64,000 bases of DNA. It comes from an uncultured Bacteroides sp. Its GTDB lineage: Bacteria > Bacteroidota > Bacteroidia > Cytophagales > Cyclobacteriaceae. The DNA lies in NCBI GenBank assembly GCA_902168185.1, contig CABHOV010000029.1, forward strand, positions 124,001-188,000. The letters run 5' to 3'. Numbering within the stretch: the stretch's first letter is position 1; each line of letters opens with the position of its first letter. The notes under the pieces were generated by a model that saw nothing but the letters and a program-made list of their open reading frames with translations, did not search any database and was not told the origin of the DNA. The position numbers were made by a program, and so were the translations under genes. Below are positions 43,113-52,083 of the stretch, piece after piece.

Positions 43113-44072
43113 ATGGAAGGTAATAATGTTGATGCGGAGCTGAATGAACAGCTTCGGAAATTACAAGCCAAGTATGATGCGATGGGGCAGGACCTGTCGT
43201 CATATCTGGATGGCTTGCTATACTCAGATTTTCTCACGTATTGGGATTACATTCATCTCGATACATTGCTGAGTCTGCAAAGTCCGAAAACACAGTTTCC
43301 CGATGAGAAGGTGTTTATCATGTACCACCAGATAACGGAATTGTATTTTCAATTGATCTTGCATGAATTAAAGCAGATTACTGAAAAAGAAAATCCGGAG
43401 GAGAAATTTTTCATTGATCGCCTGGACCGCGTTGTACGTTACTTCCGTCACCTCGAAGATTCGTTCGACATCATGGTGAAAGGAATGGAGCGCGATCAGT
43501 TTCTGAAATTCAGAATGGCTCTGTTACCGGCGAGTGGTTTTCAGTCGGCTCAATACAGGCTCATTGAAATTTATTCAACGGACATGATCAACCTTGTGAA
43601 TGCCAACGAGCGGGCTACTGTACAAACGGACGACATTGCCAGGCTTCTGGAAAAACTATACTGGCGCAGTGGTGCCACCGAACTTGCTTCTGGAAAAAAA
43701 ACACTGACCCTTCAGCAGTTTGAGCAAAAGTATATGCGTGATTTCTACGACACTGGTGTAAAACTAAAGGACAGAAATCTTCGTAAGATTTTTAAAAAAC
43801 ATTTTACAGCATCCCCCCGCAGAGAAGAGATTGTTTCAAAACTTCGAGAGTTGGATACTTTGTCAAATGTACTTTGGCCTTTAGCGCATTTGAAATCAGC
43901 AGGTCACTATTTGCATAAAGATCCCGAAGACATTAAAGCAACGGGTGGTACCAACTGGCAGAAATATCTTCCACCACGTTTTAAGAGAATAATTTTCTTC
44001 CCGGAGCTCTGGAGTGAAAAAGAAAAAGAGGAGTGGGGCAAAGCAGCGTTCGTTCACGAAACTGATTACTGA
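43113..44072 (+). CDS. Tryptophan 2,3-dioxygenase family protein
   Basis: 319 residues. Haem-pocket motif KVFIMYHQITELYFQLILHEL (His72) and FLKFRMALLPASGFQSAQYR are characteristic of tryptophan 2,3-dioxygenase, with the helical C-terminal part ending in an FFPELW segment. The enzyme opens the indole ring to give N-formylkynurenine. The usual partner kynurenine formamidase and kynureninase are not in the window. The sequence is somewhat divergent from classical TDO, so another substrate cannot be excluded. Next gene, 38 bp on, is a cysteine synthase. Confidence 0.8.
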   Translation: MEGNNVDAELNEQLRKLQAKYDAMGQDLSSYLDGLLYSDFLTYWDYIHLDTLLSLQSPKTQFPDEKVFIMYHQITELYFQLILHELKQITEKENPEEKFFIDRLDRVVRYFRHLEDSFDIMVKGMERDQFLKFRMALLPASGFQSAQYRLIEIYSTDMINLVNANERATVQTDDIARLLEKLYWRSGATELASGKKTLTLQQFEQKYMRDFYDTGVKLKDRNLRKIFKKHFTASPRREEIVSKLRELDTLSNVLWPLAHLKSAGHYLHKDPEDIKATGGTNWQKYLPPRFKRIIFFPELWSEKEKEEWGKAAFVHETDY

Positions 44073-44110
44073 AATTATTCGTTCGAAGTAAAAATCGTAT
44101 CCACCAACAC

Positions 44111-44989
44111 ATGACACTGGAACAACTTATAGGCAATACACGGCTGGTAGAATTACAGCACATCCCTGTAAACAAAGGCGTAACAATATATGGTAAACTT
44201 GAGGGCGATAACCCGGGAGGTAGCGTAAAGGACCGTGCAGCGTATGGAATGATTAAAGGAGCGCTCGATCGCGGTGATATCAGCCGTGGTGATAAATTAG
44301 TAGAAGCCACCAGTGGAAATACAGGTATAGCATTGGCGATGATCGCACGCCTGATGGGATTAGACATGACGCTTATCATGCCAGATAATTCTACTCGCGA
44401 ACGTGTACTCGCGATGGAAGCCTATGGTGCAAAAGTAATTCTTACTCCCGCTTCACGCACGATAGAATACTCACGCGAGCTTGCAGAAGAAATGGCTGCA
44501 CAGGAAGGATACTATATATTGAACCAGTTTGCGAATGCTGATAATTATAACGCACACTATAAAACTACCGGCCCCGAGATCTGGCGCGACACCGAAGGTA
44601 AAGTAACACACTTTGTTTCGGCCATGGGTACTACCGGTACCATTATGGGGGTGTCAAAATTTCTAAAAGAAAAAAATCCAGGTATACAGATTGTAGGCAC
44701 ACAGCCAACCGATGGTGCATGCATTCCTGGTATACGAAGATGGTCACCAGAATATCTTCCAAAAATATTCGACCCACAACGTGTAGATCGCGTGCTCGAT
44801 GTACGCGAAGACGATGCGCGTACGTTTACGAAAAGACTTGCACGCGAAGAAGGTATATTAGCAGGCATGAGCAGTGGTGGTGCCCTGAGTGCAGCCATAC
44901 AAATTGCCAGTGAATTAAAAGAAGGCGTTATCGTTTTTATAATCTGCGACCGCGGTGATCGCTACCTTAGTTCTGATTTGTTTGTCTGA
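44111..44989 (+). CDS. cysM: Cysteine synthase B-type PLP enzyme
   Basis: 292 residues. PLP lysine in NPGGSVKDRAAY (Lys40), phosphate-binding SGNTG, and GTTGTIMGV loop; the residues IGNTRLVEL at the N-terminus are typical of O-acetylserine sulfhydrylases. Length and the LIMPDNSTRERV segment favour the CysM class, which can use thiosulfate or sulfide. It is cytosolic and makes cysteine from O-acetylserine. It follows the TDO-like gene by 38 bp; the link may be only convenience of transcription. Confidence 0.85.
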   Translation: MTLEQLIGNTRLVELQHIPVNKGVTIYGKLEGDNPGGSVKDRAAYGMIKGALDRGDISRGDKLVEATSGNTGIALAMIARLMGLDMTLIMPDNSTRERVLAMEAYGAKVILTPASRTIEYSRELAEEMAAQEGYYILNQFANADNYNAHYKTTGPEIWRDTEGKVTHFVSAMGTTGTIMGVSKFLKEKNPGIQIVGTQPTDGACIPGIRRWSPEYLPKIFDPQRVDRVLDVREDDARTFTKRLAREEGILAGMSSGGALSAAIQIASELKEGVIVFIICDRGDRYLSSDLFV

Positions 44990-45011
44990 TACATTGCTTA
45001 TTCTTTTTTGA

Positions 45012-45632
45012 CTAGTAGCCTGGTATATTTTTGCCGAGTACAATATCACGTTTGCCTACAAGCATGCCGTGTTTGTTTTTGGTTAATTTGATAATACCAC
45101 TGCCACCGCGCTGTTTCTGATTGAGTCGTTCTTCTTTTGTGAGAATCGGATCATCGTCAAATAGATATTCATCAATCCAGTACTCCTGAATCCCTTCTTC
45201 TTTAATGACAGGATGAATGTGTGCGGGATTTCCGCCTCCGGGATAGGGAGCGGGTTTCAAAGTATAGAATGTATACTTGCCGTCAGCACCTGTCTTGATC
45301 CACCCGCGAATATAGCCGTGACGTTTGCCCCATCCGCTTTCATTTCCGCGTGTAGCGTACAAGCCTTTCTGATCAGTATGGTATATATAGAGAATGACAT
45401 TCTTTGCGGGCGTTCGTCCGTCGTGTTGATAAATGGTTCCGGTGATCTCCAGCTTGGGACCCTCTTCCGAGAAATCAGGAAGCGTGTCAATCCTCGATAG
45501 CACCTTCGTTCCGTATTCGAATATAGCTTCACATCCTTCACAATCACCGCCTACGAGACGTCCCGAAGATTGCGCGCATCCTGTCATACAAACAGCAAAG
45601 CTTATATATACTGCTATAAAGATCGTTTTCAT
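45012..45632 (-). CDS. Intradiol-ring-cleavage-dioxygenase-like lipoprotein
   Basis: 206 residues. Lipobox AVCMTGCAQ (Cys19) makes it a periplasmic or outer-membrane lipoprotein. The catalytic beta fold has GLYATRG (Tyr92), HGYIRGW (Tyr107) and NPAHIHPVI (His138, His140), the Tyr/His set that binds iron(III) in protocatechuate-type intradiol dioxygenases. The Cys pair GDCEGCEA follows the lipid anchor. Such exported forms are thought to open catechols outside the cytoplasm; substrate unknown. It converges with cysM. Confidence 0.8.
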   Translation of the reverse strand: MKTIFIAVYISFAVCMTGCAQSSGRLVGGDCEGCEAIFEYGTKVLSRIDTLPDFSEEGPKLEITGTIYQHDGRTPAKNVILYIYHTDQKGLYATRGNESGWGKRHGYIRGWIKTGADGKYTFYTLKPAPYPGGGNPAHIHPVIKEEGIQEYWIDEYLFDDDPILTKEERLNQKQRGGSGIIKLTKNKHGMLVGKRDIVLGKNIPGY

Positions 45633-45808
45633 AATTTTTAAGAGTTGAATGTGAGATTGATCGTTGACTACGCGTCATTGAAAATCAGAAACTGGCATGG
45701 TTTGATCAATAAATTCTGATCATTTGCTGGATTTACTTGATGAAAAGCAGCGGCCTGTAAGTCAGGTATATACTGGAAAGACCGACATTTGTAGGTATCT
45801 TGTAAAGC

Positions 45809-46831
45809 ATGCATAACTTCTGGAAGTATAAGATCGATCACGTATTGTTTTGGGTAGCCACCGTTGGCTTTCACATGTATACCCGCATGGATCTTTTTTA
45901 TACCGCAGGGTGGGAGGCTTTAGCATCGGAGATCGCGATTCGCAACGGACTGCTGGCCGTGATGATCTATACACATCTGCTCTTTTTGGTGCCACGCTTT
46001 GCGCAGAGACAAAAAATATTTTTATATGCAGCATCCGTCATCGGATTAATCATTGGTTACGCTTTACTCAAGAATATACATGACGTATACGTTTTTAAAA
46101 ATATACCGGGTGCTGTTGAGAAAAGTCTTCTCGATCATACTTATTATAACATCTCCATCGGTATTTTTTACCTCGCCTTTAGTGTAGCGCTTCATTTAAG
46201 CAAGGAGTGGTATATTCAGCGAAAGCGTATTCAGCAAATAGAAATGGAGAAACTTAATACTGAACTGGAATACCTCAAATCGCAGATCAATCCGCATTTT
46301 GTTTTCAACTCTATTAACACAATTTATTTTCAGATCGATAAACAAAATGTAACAGCACGTGAAACGCTCTCTCGTTTTTCAGAGATGTTGCGGTATCAGC
46401 TATACGAATGCAATGGAAAGGAAATACCCATTGAAAAAGAGTTAATGTATCTTCAGAATTATGTTGCCTTGCAGCGTGTGCGCAAAGATGATAATTACAA
46501 GATTACATTTGAATGCAATGACGCTGTACGGGATTTTACCATAGCTCCGCTGCTCATGATTGCATTTGTTGAGAACGCTTTCAAGCACGTGTCTAATTAT
46601 ACCGATCAAGACAACGAGATAACCATTACGCTAAACAAAATTGATACGCTCTTTGTATTAAACGTTGTTAATACAAAGGATCGAATTCAGAGTAATGGCA
46701 AAGATACCGGAGGTATTGGTTTGAAGAACGTAAAACGCAGACTTGATCTGCTCTACAATGGCAGGCATACACTTACCATACAAGACCAGCCCGATAAATA
46801 TAGCGTTGAACTTCACATCCGTAAAGTATAA
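45809..46831 (+). CDS. LytS-type sensor histidine kinase
   Basis: 340 residues. About four membrane helices (~10-130) are followed by a coiled coil and a PF06580 kinase core with SQINPHFVFNSINTIYF (His163) and an ATP-binding end with VENAFKHV and GGIGLKNVKRRL. It has no extra sensor domain. The LytTR regulator follows at 3 bp. This is a short, classical Bacteroidota LytS pair, quite different from the eight-PAS kinase at 15987-19814. Confidence 0.88.
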   Translation: MHNFWKYKIDHVLFWVATVGFHMYTRMDLFYTAGWEALASEIAIRNGLLAVMIYTHLLFLVPRFAQRQKIFLYAASVIGLIIGYALLKNIHDVYVFKNIPGAVEKSLLDHTYYNISIGIFYLAFSVALHLSKEWYIQRKRIQQIEMEKLNTELEYLKSQINPHFVFNSINTIYFQIDKQNVTARETLSRFSEMLRYQLYECNGKEIPIEKELMYLQNYVALQRVRKDDNYKITFECNDAVRDFTIAPLLMIAFVENAFKHVSNYTDQDNEITITLNKIDTLFVLNVVNTKDRIQSNGKDTGGIGLKNVKRRLDLLYNGRHTLTIQDQPDKYSVELHIRKV

Positions 46832-46834
46832 ACC

Positions 46835-47548
46835 ATGAAACTCAATTGCCTCATTATCGATGACGAACCCGTGGCTCGTAAGGGAATGGAAGAGTATGTG
46901 AAAGAAATAGATTTCCTGAACCTTATCGATACATGCGAGAATGCCATGAAGGCTGCCGAGCATCTGCGAAGTGCCGAGGTTGACTTGTTGTTACTGGATA
47001 TACAAATGCCGAAACTTTCCGGAATTGATTTTCTCAAATCCCTAAAGAATCCTCCCATGGCTATATTTACAACGGCTTATTCCGAGTATGCACTGGAGGG
47101 GTATTCCCTGGATATCATCGATTACCTGGTGAAGCCTGTTCCGTTTGATCGCTTTGTAAAAGCCGTCAGTAAAGCGCGCGATTTTTACCTCCTGCGACAT
47201 CAGTCTGTAAAAAATGATCAGTCCTATTTTTTTATTAAATGCGATGGTAAATACGAGCGCATCCGGTTCGATGAGATCTTATATATAGAAGCCTTGCAAA
47301 ACTATATTGTATTGCATACACCATTGCGAAAGTATATCACCTATCTCACCCTGAGTGCTATGGAAGAGCAGTTGCCGATTCCGAATTTCATGAAAGTACA
47401 CAAGTCTTTTATTATCGCGTTGGACAAAGTAAAATCCGTGGATGGAAATGAGATGGTATTGCCTAACAATGGGAGAGTTCCGATCAGTCGCGCATTGAAA
47501 GATGAAGTGATGAATCGTATCCTCGGGAACAACCTGCTGAAAAGATAA
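46835..47548 (+). CDS. LytTR-family response regulator
   Basis: 237 residues. Receiver (LIIDDEP, Asp55 in LLLLDIQMP, Lys in LVKPVP) joined to a LytTR DNA-binding domain (ILYIEALQNYIVLH, FMKVHKSFIIALDKV). It pairs with the membrane kinase 3 bp upstream. I find no CTCA-type 21-bp repeats near this pair, so its target sites are probably elsewhere; it is also a second candidate to bind the operators at 20-25 kb. Confidence 0.92.
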   Translation: MKLNCLIIDDEPVARKGMEEYVKEIDFLNLIDTCENAMKAAEHLRSAEVDLLLLDIQMPKLSGIDFLKSLKNPPMAIFTTAYSEYALEGYSLDIIDYLVKPVPFDRFVKAVSKARDFYLLRHQSVKNDQSYFFIKCDGKYERIRFDEILYIEALQNYIVLHTPLRKYITYLTLSAMEEQLPIPNFMKVHKSFIIALDKVKSVDGNEMVLPNNGRVPISRALKDEVMNRILGNNLLKR

Positions 47549-47617
47549 CCTTAACCACTGGTGTAAACACGTTTGAGAATCTGCGCCTGCACAGTAACTT
47601 CACCGGAAAAAAAAACT

Positions 47618-48277
47618 ATGCACCTCTCTCGTATTTATTTTGTATGCGCGCTTCTGTTCGCAACAAGTATAGTTCTGGCACAAGATCCTTTGCGTTTGCA
47701 AAACGAAGTGAACAAACTTGTTCTATCGGATAGTGCTGTTAACAACAAGAAACTCATTCTCTTCACCGGCAGCTCAAGCATACGTTTTTGGGGCGATATA
47801 AAAGCATACTATCCGGAGTATAACGCAGTGAACCGTGGTTTCGGTGGATCAGTGACATCAGATCTTATATATTACTTCGATAAACTTATTCTTCCGCATC
47901 ATCCAAAACAGATCTATATCTACGAAGGTGACAATGATCTTGCCGGAGGAAAAAGCCCTGAACAAATTCTTGCCGATACAGACAGTTTATTAAAATTGAT
48001 TCGCACAAAAGTATCCAGGAAAGTACCTGTCCTGTTTATTTCACCGAAGCCAAGCCTGGCCCGGTGGAAACTGAAAGAACAATATATTGCCTATAATCGA
48101 ATGCTTCAGGACTGGACCAAGAAACAAAAGAATGTAAAGTATATAGATGTATGGACACCCTTGCTTGACGCAAGCAGCGGTCAGCCGAAAAGTGATATCT
48201 TCATTGAAGACGGACTCCATCTGAATAAAAAAGGATATGAGATCTGGGCAGCCACTATAAAGCCATATCTACCATAA
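47618..48277 (+). CDS. SGNH/GDSL-type esterase, exported
   Basis: 219 residues from ATG 47618, which gives a clean signal peptide ending at VLAQ; a longer frame to 47573 is open. SGNH blocks are FTGSSSIRFWG (Ser nucleophile), NRGFGGSVTSD, YEGDNDL and DGLHLNKKGYE (Asp-His). These enzymes deacetylate or cleave esters of sugars or lipids, here in the periplasm. It follows the LytTR gene by 70 bp and could be read from the same transcript. Confidence 0.83.
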   Translation: MHLSRIYFVCALLFATSIVLAQDPLRLQNEVNKLVLSDSAVNNKKLILFTGSSSIRFWGDIKAYYPEYNAVNRGFGGSVTSDLIYYFDKLILPHHPKQIYIYEGDNDLAGGKSPEQILADTDSLLKLIRTKVSRKVPVLFISPKPSLARWKLKEQYIAYNRMLQDWTKKQKNVKYIDVWTPLLDASSGQPKSDIFIEDGLHLNKKGYEIWAATIKPYLP

Positions 48278-48378
48278 GGCTAGTGTGTAATTAAGTCTAC
48301 GATTCGATTGTTGCTACATGAATTTGCGGAAGGAATAATTCTTTAGCCTGATACAGTTGAACCAATCGCTGTATTATT

Positions 48379-48903
48379 ATGAATATCGAGAATGTAGCAA
48401 AAACACAATTGGACACTCGTCTGGCCAAAGCGAAGCCTATTAAGCTGGGATGGTCAGATGATGAGACAGAGAGAATCGCCAGTGCGCTGAATGAATTGCT
48501 CGCCAATTACCAGGTACATTATCAGAAACTCAGAAACTATCATTGGAATGTGAAGGGTGCTGACTTCTTTGATTTACATGAAGAGTTTGAAACTTTATAT
48601 ACCGAGGCAAATCAGAATATCGATGAAATCGCGGAACGTATCCGCGTATTCAGCCATACACCGCTTAGTACGTTGCGTGATTACCTGGAACACTCCGCTA
48701 TAAAAGAAACCGGAACAGACCTTACTGCCGAAGTGATGGCGCGTGAAGTGCTAAGTGATTTCAGAATACTATTAGGATATCTGGTGAATGTATTAAGCAT
48801 TGTTTCCGAGCATGATGATGCGGGAACAGAACAGATGATAAAAGGATATATCAAGAGAATAGAGAAGCATCACTGGATGTTGACGGCATTCTTGGCAAAA
48901 TAG
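48379..48903 (+). CDS. dps: Dps-family DNA-binding ferritin-like protein
   Basis: 174 residues of the ferritin-like four-helix fold. Dps ligands are in KLRNYHWNVKG (His) and FFDLHEEFETLY (Asp, Glu), and the middle has the NIDEIAERIRV helix. Dps oxidises iron with hydrogen peroxide and stores it, and shields DNA in stress. The N-terminal tail is charged (KPIKLGW), as in DNA-binding members. Transcribed as a single gene or with the upstream hydrolase. Confidence 0.88.
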   Translation: MNIENVAKTQLDTRLAKAKPIKLGWSDDETERIASALNELLANYQVHYQKLRNYHWNVKGADFFDLHEEFETLYTEANQNIDEIAERIRVFSHTPLSTLRDYLEHSAIKETGTDLTAEVMAREVLSDFRILLGYLVNVLSIVSEHDDAGTEQMIKGYIKRIEKHHWMLTAFLAK

Positions 48904-48962
48904 TAATCGACAATTGATTCGACATTAAGGAATAATTTTGTCAAAATTGCGTTCTGATTAAA

Positions 48963-51335
48963 ATGCGTAGAATGACGGACCGACTGTGGATGTATTTGAA
49001 GGATACCTGGAATAGATTTATTTCTATATATAAAAATCAATCCCCTGTTAAAAAGATACTGCTGCCTGCAGGCTTTTTAGCAGGGGCTTTTATTGTTGGG
49101 ATATTTTTAGTTTATATTCTTGTTTGGATCGGAGCGTTTGGATCGTTGCCCGGAAAGGAAGATCTCAAAGCTGTTGAAAATCCACTCGCGACAGAAGTAT
49201 ATAGTTCCGATAGCGTTTTACTCGGAAAATATTTTATTCAGGAACGTTCCAATATACAATATGCAGATCTCCCTAAACACCTGATCGATGCGGTGCTTGC
49301 CACCGAAGATATACGTTTCTATGACCATGGCGCTATAGATTCTAAAAGCGTGATGCGTGTAATCGTGAAGAGTATATTGATGCAGAAAGAATCTTCCGGA
49401 GGCGGAAGTACCCTGACGCAACAGCTTGCCAAGAATTTATACCCGCGCAAAAATTACTTCATGTTTTCCATGCTCGTCAACAAGTTCAGGGAGATGATCA
49501 TTGCCTCACGACTGGAAGATATATATGATAAAAATGCTCTTCTAACGCTATATCTGAACACAGTTCCCTTTGGAGATAACACCTTTGGCATCGAAGCAGC
49601 AGCACAGCGTTTCTTTTCGGTGCATACAAAAGATCTCCGCGTAGAGCAGTCCGCTGTGTTGATCGGTATGTTGAAGTCAACCTATTTTTATAACCCGCGC
49701 GTTTTCCCGGATCGTTCGCTCCAACGCAGGAACGTGGTGTTGATGCAAATGCGGAAATATGAAAAGCTCTCTATAACACAAGCCGATGATGCAAAGAAAG
49801 CTCCGTTGAAGCTAGCCTACAACAAGATCACACACCATACAGGATTGGCTCCGTACTTTCGTGAATATATACGTCCAGAACTTCGCGAATGGTGCAAACA
49901 GCACAAGAAGCCAAACGGAGATCCCTATAATCTATATACCGATGGTTTGAAGATCTATACCACGATCGACTCCCGCCTACAGCGCTATGCAGAAGAAGCG
50001 GTATCTCAACAGATGACATCGCTGCAGAAAGTATTTCTGGATCATTGGGGAAAGCGCGATCCATGGGGAAAACAAAAGTCATTGCTCGATGAAGCAATCC
50101 GCAGATCTGATCGCTATAAAGCATTGATTCAAGAAGGCAACTCGCATGAGGCTGCATTAAAGATCATGAAGACTCCTGTGCTCATGAGCGTCCTTACCTA
50201 TAACGGTGAACAAGAAAAAATGATGAGTCCTGTAGACTCAATCAAACATTACCTTAAATTTTTACAGGCCGGTATGCTCGCGATGGAACCTCGGCGAGGT
50301 GCTATACGAGTTTGGGTAGGAGGTATCAATCATCATTATTTTCAATACGATCACGTGCGCGAATCAACCAAGCGCCAGATCGGATCCACCTTTAAACCTA
50401 TAGTATATGCCGCTGCGTTGGAGAAAGGTATAGATCCATGTGATTTTATTTCGGCAGCACGCATCGAATATGATGAGATGGATGGATGGAGCCCGGAGAA
50501 TTCAGAAGATAACTACGACCTCAAGTATTCGTTAACGGGAGGGCTCGCATATTCTGTCAATACAGTATCTGTTCGCGTATTAGAACAAGCGGGTATTGGC
50601 AATACAATTTCACTTGCACGAAAGATGGGAATTCAAAGTGACTTACCCGCTGTGCCTTCTATTGCCTTAGGAGTCGCAAATATATCCATGATAGAAATGG
50701 TACGCGCCTATGCATGCCTGGTAAACAACGGCAAAGAAGTAGAACCTTTTTATATCACTGCCATTGCCGATCAGCAGAACACTGTACTTGAAAAATTTAA
50801 ACCCAATACAAAAACGAACCAGGCATTATCACCCGACAATGCACGCATGATGGTGCACATGCTGAAGCATACTATTGACGAAGGTACCGCAGCAGGCATG
50901 CGTGTACGCTATGGTATAAATAACGACATGGCTGGTAAGACCGGTACAACACAGTCCAACGCAGACGGATGGTTCATGGCAATGACGCCACATCTGGTAG
51001 TAGGAGCCTGGGTAGGAGCAGACGATCCACGCATCCGCTTTCGCACCACTGCATTAGGACAGGGTGCCCGAACCGCGTTGCCTATTGTTGCTACTTTTTT
51101 TAAACGCGTAAATGCCGACCGCGAACTGGCCTATATTAGCCGCGCACATTTTGCAGATCTTTCACCATCACTCGAAAGCAGGATTTCCTGCGATCTATAT
51201 AAATCCGATACAAATATATTCGAGCGCATCTTTGGTAAGAAGGAAGAAGAGAAAGAACAAAAGCAAACCTTCGGTACCCGCCCCCGCAAGAAAAAGAAAC
51301 CAGGCTTCTTCAAAAAACTATTCGGCAAAGGCTAA
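48963..51335 (+). CDS. Class A penicillin-binding protein (transglycosylase/transpeptidase)
   Basis: 790 residues. One membrane segment (~30-58) is followed by a GT51 transglycosylase domain (ATEDIRFYDHGAID with catalytic Glu, and GGSTLTQQLAKN) and a transpeptidase domain: SxxK motif RQIGSTFKP, SxN motif YSVNTV and KTG motif GKTGTTQ. It builds and cross-links peptidoglycan at the outer face of the inner membrane. A very basic tail (RPRKKKKPGFFKKLFGKG) ends the protein. Length and order fit PBP1a. The start may be the fourth codon Met. Confidence 0.92.
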   Translation: MRRMTDRLWMYLKDTWNRFISIYKNQSPVKKILLPAGFLAGAFIVGIFLVYILVWIGAFGSLPGKEDLKAVENPLATEVYSSDSVLLGKYFIQERSNIQYADLPKHLIDAVLATEDIRFYDHGAIDSKSVMRVIVKSILMQKESSGGGSTLTQQLAKNLYPRKNYFMFSMLVNKFREMIIASRLEDIYDKNALLTLYLNTVPFGDNTFGIEAAAQRFFSVHTKDLRVEQSAVLIGMLKSTYFYNPRVFPDRSLQRRNVVLMQMRKYEKLSITQADDAKKAPLKLAYNKITHHTGLAPYFREYIRPELREWCKQHKKPNGDPYNLYTDGLKIYTTIDSRLQRYAEEAVSQQMTSLQKVFLDHWGKRDPWGKQKSLLDEAIRRSDRYKALIQEGNSHEAALKIMKTPVLMSVLTYNGEQEKMMSPVDSIKHYLKFLQAGMLAMEPRRGAIRVWVGGINHHYFQYDHVRESTKRQIGSTFKPIVYAAALEKGIDPCDFISAARIEYDEMDGWSPENSEDNYDLKYSLTGGLAYSVNTVSVRVLEQAGIGNTISLARKMGIQSDLPAVPSIALGVANISMIEMVRAYACLVNNGKEVEPFYITAIADQQNTVLEKFKPNTKTNQALSPDNARMMVHMLKHTIDEGTAAGMRVRYGINNDMAGKTGTTQSNADGWFMAMTPHLVVGAWVGADDPRIRFRTTALGQGARTALPIVATFFKRVNADRELAYISRAHFADLSPSLESRISCDLYKSDTNIFERIFGKKEEEKEQKQTFGTRPRKKKKPGFFKKLFGKG

Positions 51336-51406
51336 ACAGTAAAGTGTTTTTAGCAAACTATCAAACGTATACGCATTACCACAAGTAGTAACACCATCCT
51401 CTTGTA

Positions 51407-51426
51407 AGCTACATATATATGTAGCT
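51407..51426. repeat. 20-bp perfect palindrome
   Basis: AGCTACATATATATGTAGCT is self-complementary over 20 bp, with a TA-rich centre. It lies 72 bp after the PBP stop. It could be a cruciform-forming site, a dimeric regulator operator, or the hairpin that ends the PBP transcript. Confidence 0.6.
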
Positions 51427-51433
51427 ACTGTAT

Positions 51434-51563
51434 TTATCTGCGAAAATCTGCGGGAGAAAATACGGAGTACATTTGTTAAACTACATCCATTATATTTAAG
51501 GGTCACAATTCTTGGCGCCTCTCTCAAGTATATAACCTATTACATTATCTGCGAAAATCTGCG
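51434..51563. repeat. Two copies of a 19-bp intergenic repeat
   Basis: TTATCTGCGAAAATCTGCG occurs at 51434-51452 and again at 51545-51563; both are followed by GGAGAAAA, directly in the first copy and after nine extra bases in the second. ATCTGCG is itself repeated inside each copy. I recall this type of TCTGCG-rich repeat from other Bacteroidota intergenic regions, but no family name. Confidence 0.65.
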
Positions 51564-51693
51564 CAATCTGCTGGAGAAAACAGAGTATAATTAAAGGCTA
51601 TCGCTCCTGAAGCCTTCTCAGGTATTTGCCGCGTTATTCTAAAATGTGTGAGCGATCTGATGAAAAAGAGCCCTATTCAAAAAATAATTCCCT

Positions 51694-51752
51694 ATTAGTT
51701 TAACAAAACATATAGAAATCACGTACATTAGTCTTACAAAACATATAGAAAT
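51694..51752 (+). promoter_or_regulatory. Tandem 26-bp operator at the padR start
   Basis: Two copies of ATTAGTnTnACAAAACATATAGAAAT lie at 51694-51719 and 51727-51752, 33 bp apart (about three helical turns) with two mismatches. The second copy covers the padR ATG at 51751. This arrangement suggests autoregulation by the PadR protein, and probably of the permease genes behind it. Confidence 0.6.
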
Positions 51753-52083
51753 GGGCAAGGAATATCTCGGAGAATTTGAAGAACTCATTTTAACGATGGT
51801 AGGTATACTGGCAGAGGACTCCTATGGTAACGCTATTGTTGCCGAAATAAAAGACCGTATCGGCAGAGATGTAAACCTGAGCGCCGTACACGTTACACTC
51901 TACAGACTCGAAGATAAAGGGCTCATAAAATCACACATGGGCGGAGCTACCAACGCAAGGGGAGGAAGACGAAAGAGAATATTTACCATTACCAATGCAG
52001 GACTTGCCATGCTGCGCGCCATGAAAGAAGTCCGCATGGACCTCTGGAAGTTAATACCGCAATTGAAGATTGCAGGAAGCTGA
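51751..52083 (+). CDS. PadR-family transcriptional regulator
   Basis: 110 residues with the PadR winged helix: LGEFEELILTMVG, SYGNAIVAEI, LSAVHVTLYRLEDKGLI and GRRKRIFTITNAG. PadR proteins are dimeric repressors, and this short type precedes FtsX-like permeases throughout the Bacteroidota. Its TGA overlaps the next ATG by one base (TGATG). Two 26-bp repeats cover its promoter and start codon and are probably its own operator. Confidence 0.88.
   Translation: MGKEYLGEFEELILTMVGILAEDSYGNAIVAEIKDRIGRDVNLSAVHVTLYRLEDKGLIKSHMGGATNARGGRRKRIFTITNAGLAMLRAMKEVRMDLWKLIPQLKIAGS

Larger units (their letters stand above)
51336..51750. other. Intergenic region of 415 bp with repeats and a palindrome
   Basis: No gene is seen between the penicillin-binding protein and the PadR gene. 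The region holds a 20-bp perfect palindrome (51407-51426), two copies of a 19-bp repeat (51434-51452 and 51545-51563), and the tandem element of the PadR promoter (51694-51752). The 19-bp repeat looks like a dispersed intergenic repeat. Confidence 0.6.

Noticed and set aside
45213..45648. Plus-strand frames opposite the intradiol dioxygenase gene
   Set aside because: Opposite a gene with clear catalytic residues; no domain of their own.
47549..47617. Search for the 21-bp direct repeat near the second LytS/LytTR pair
   Set aside because: No CTCA-type half-sites with that spacing were found in the flanks 45633-45808 or 47549-47617.
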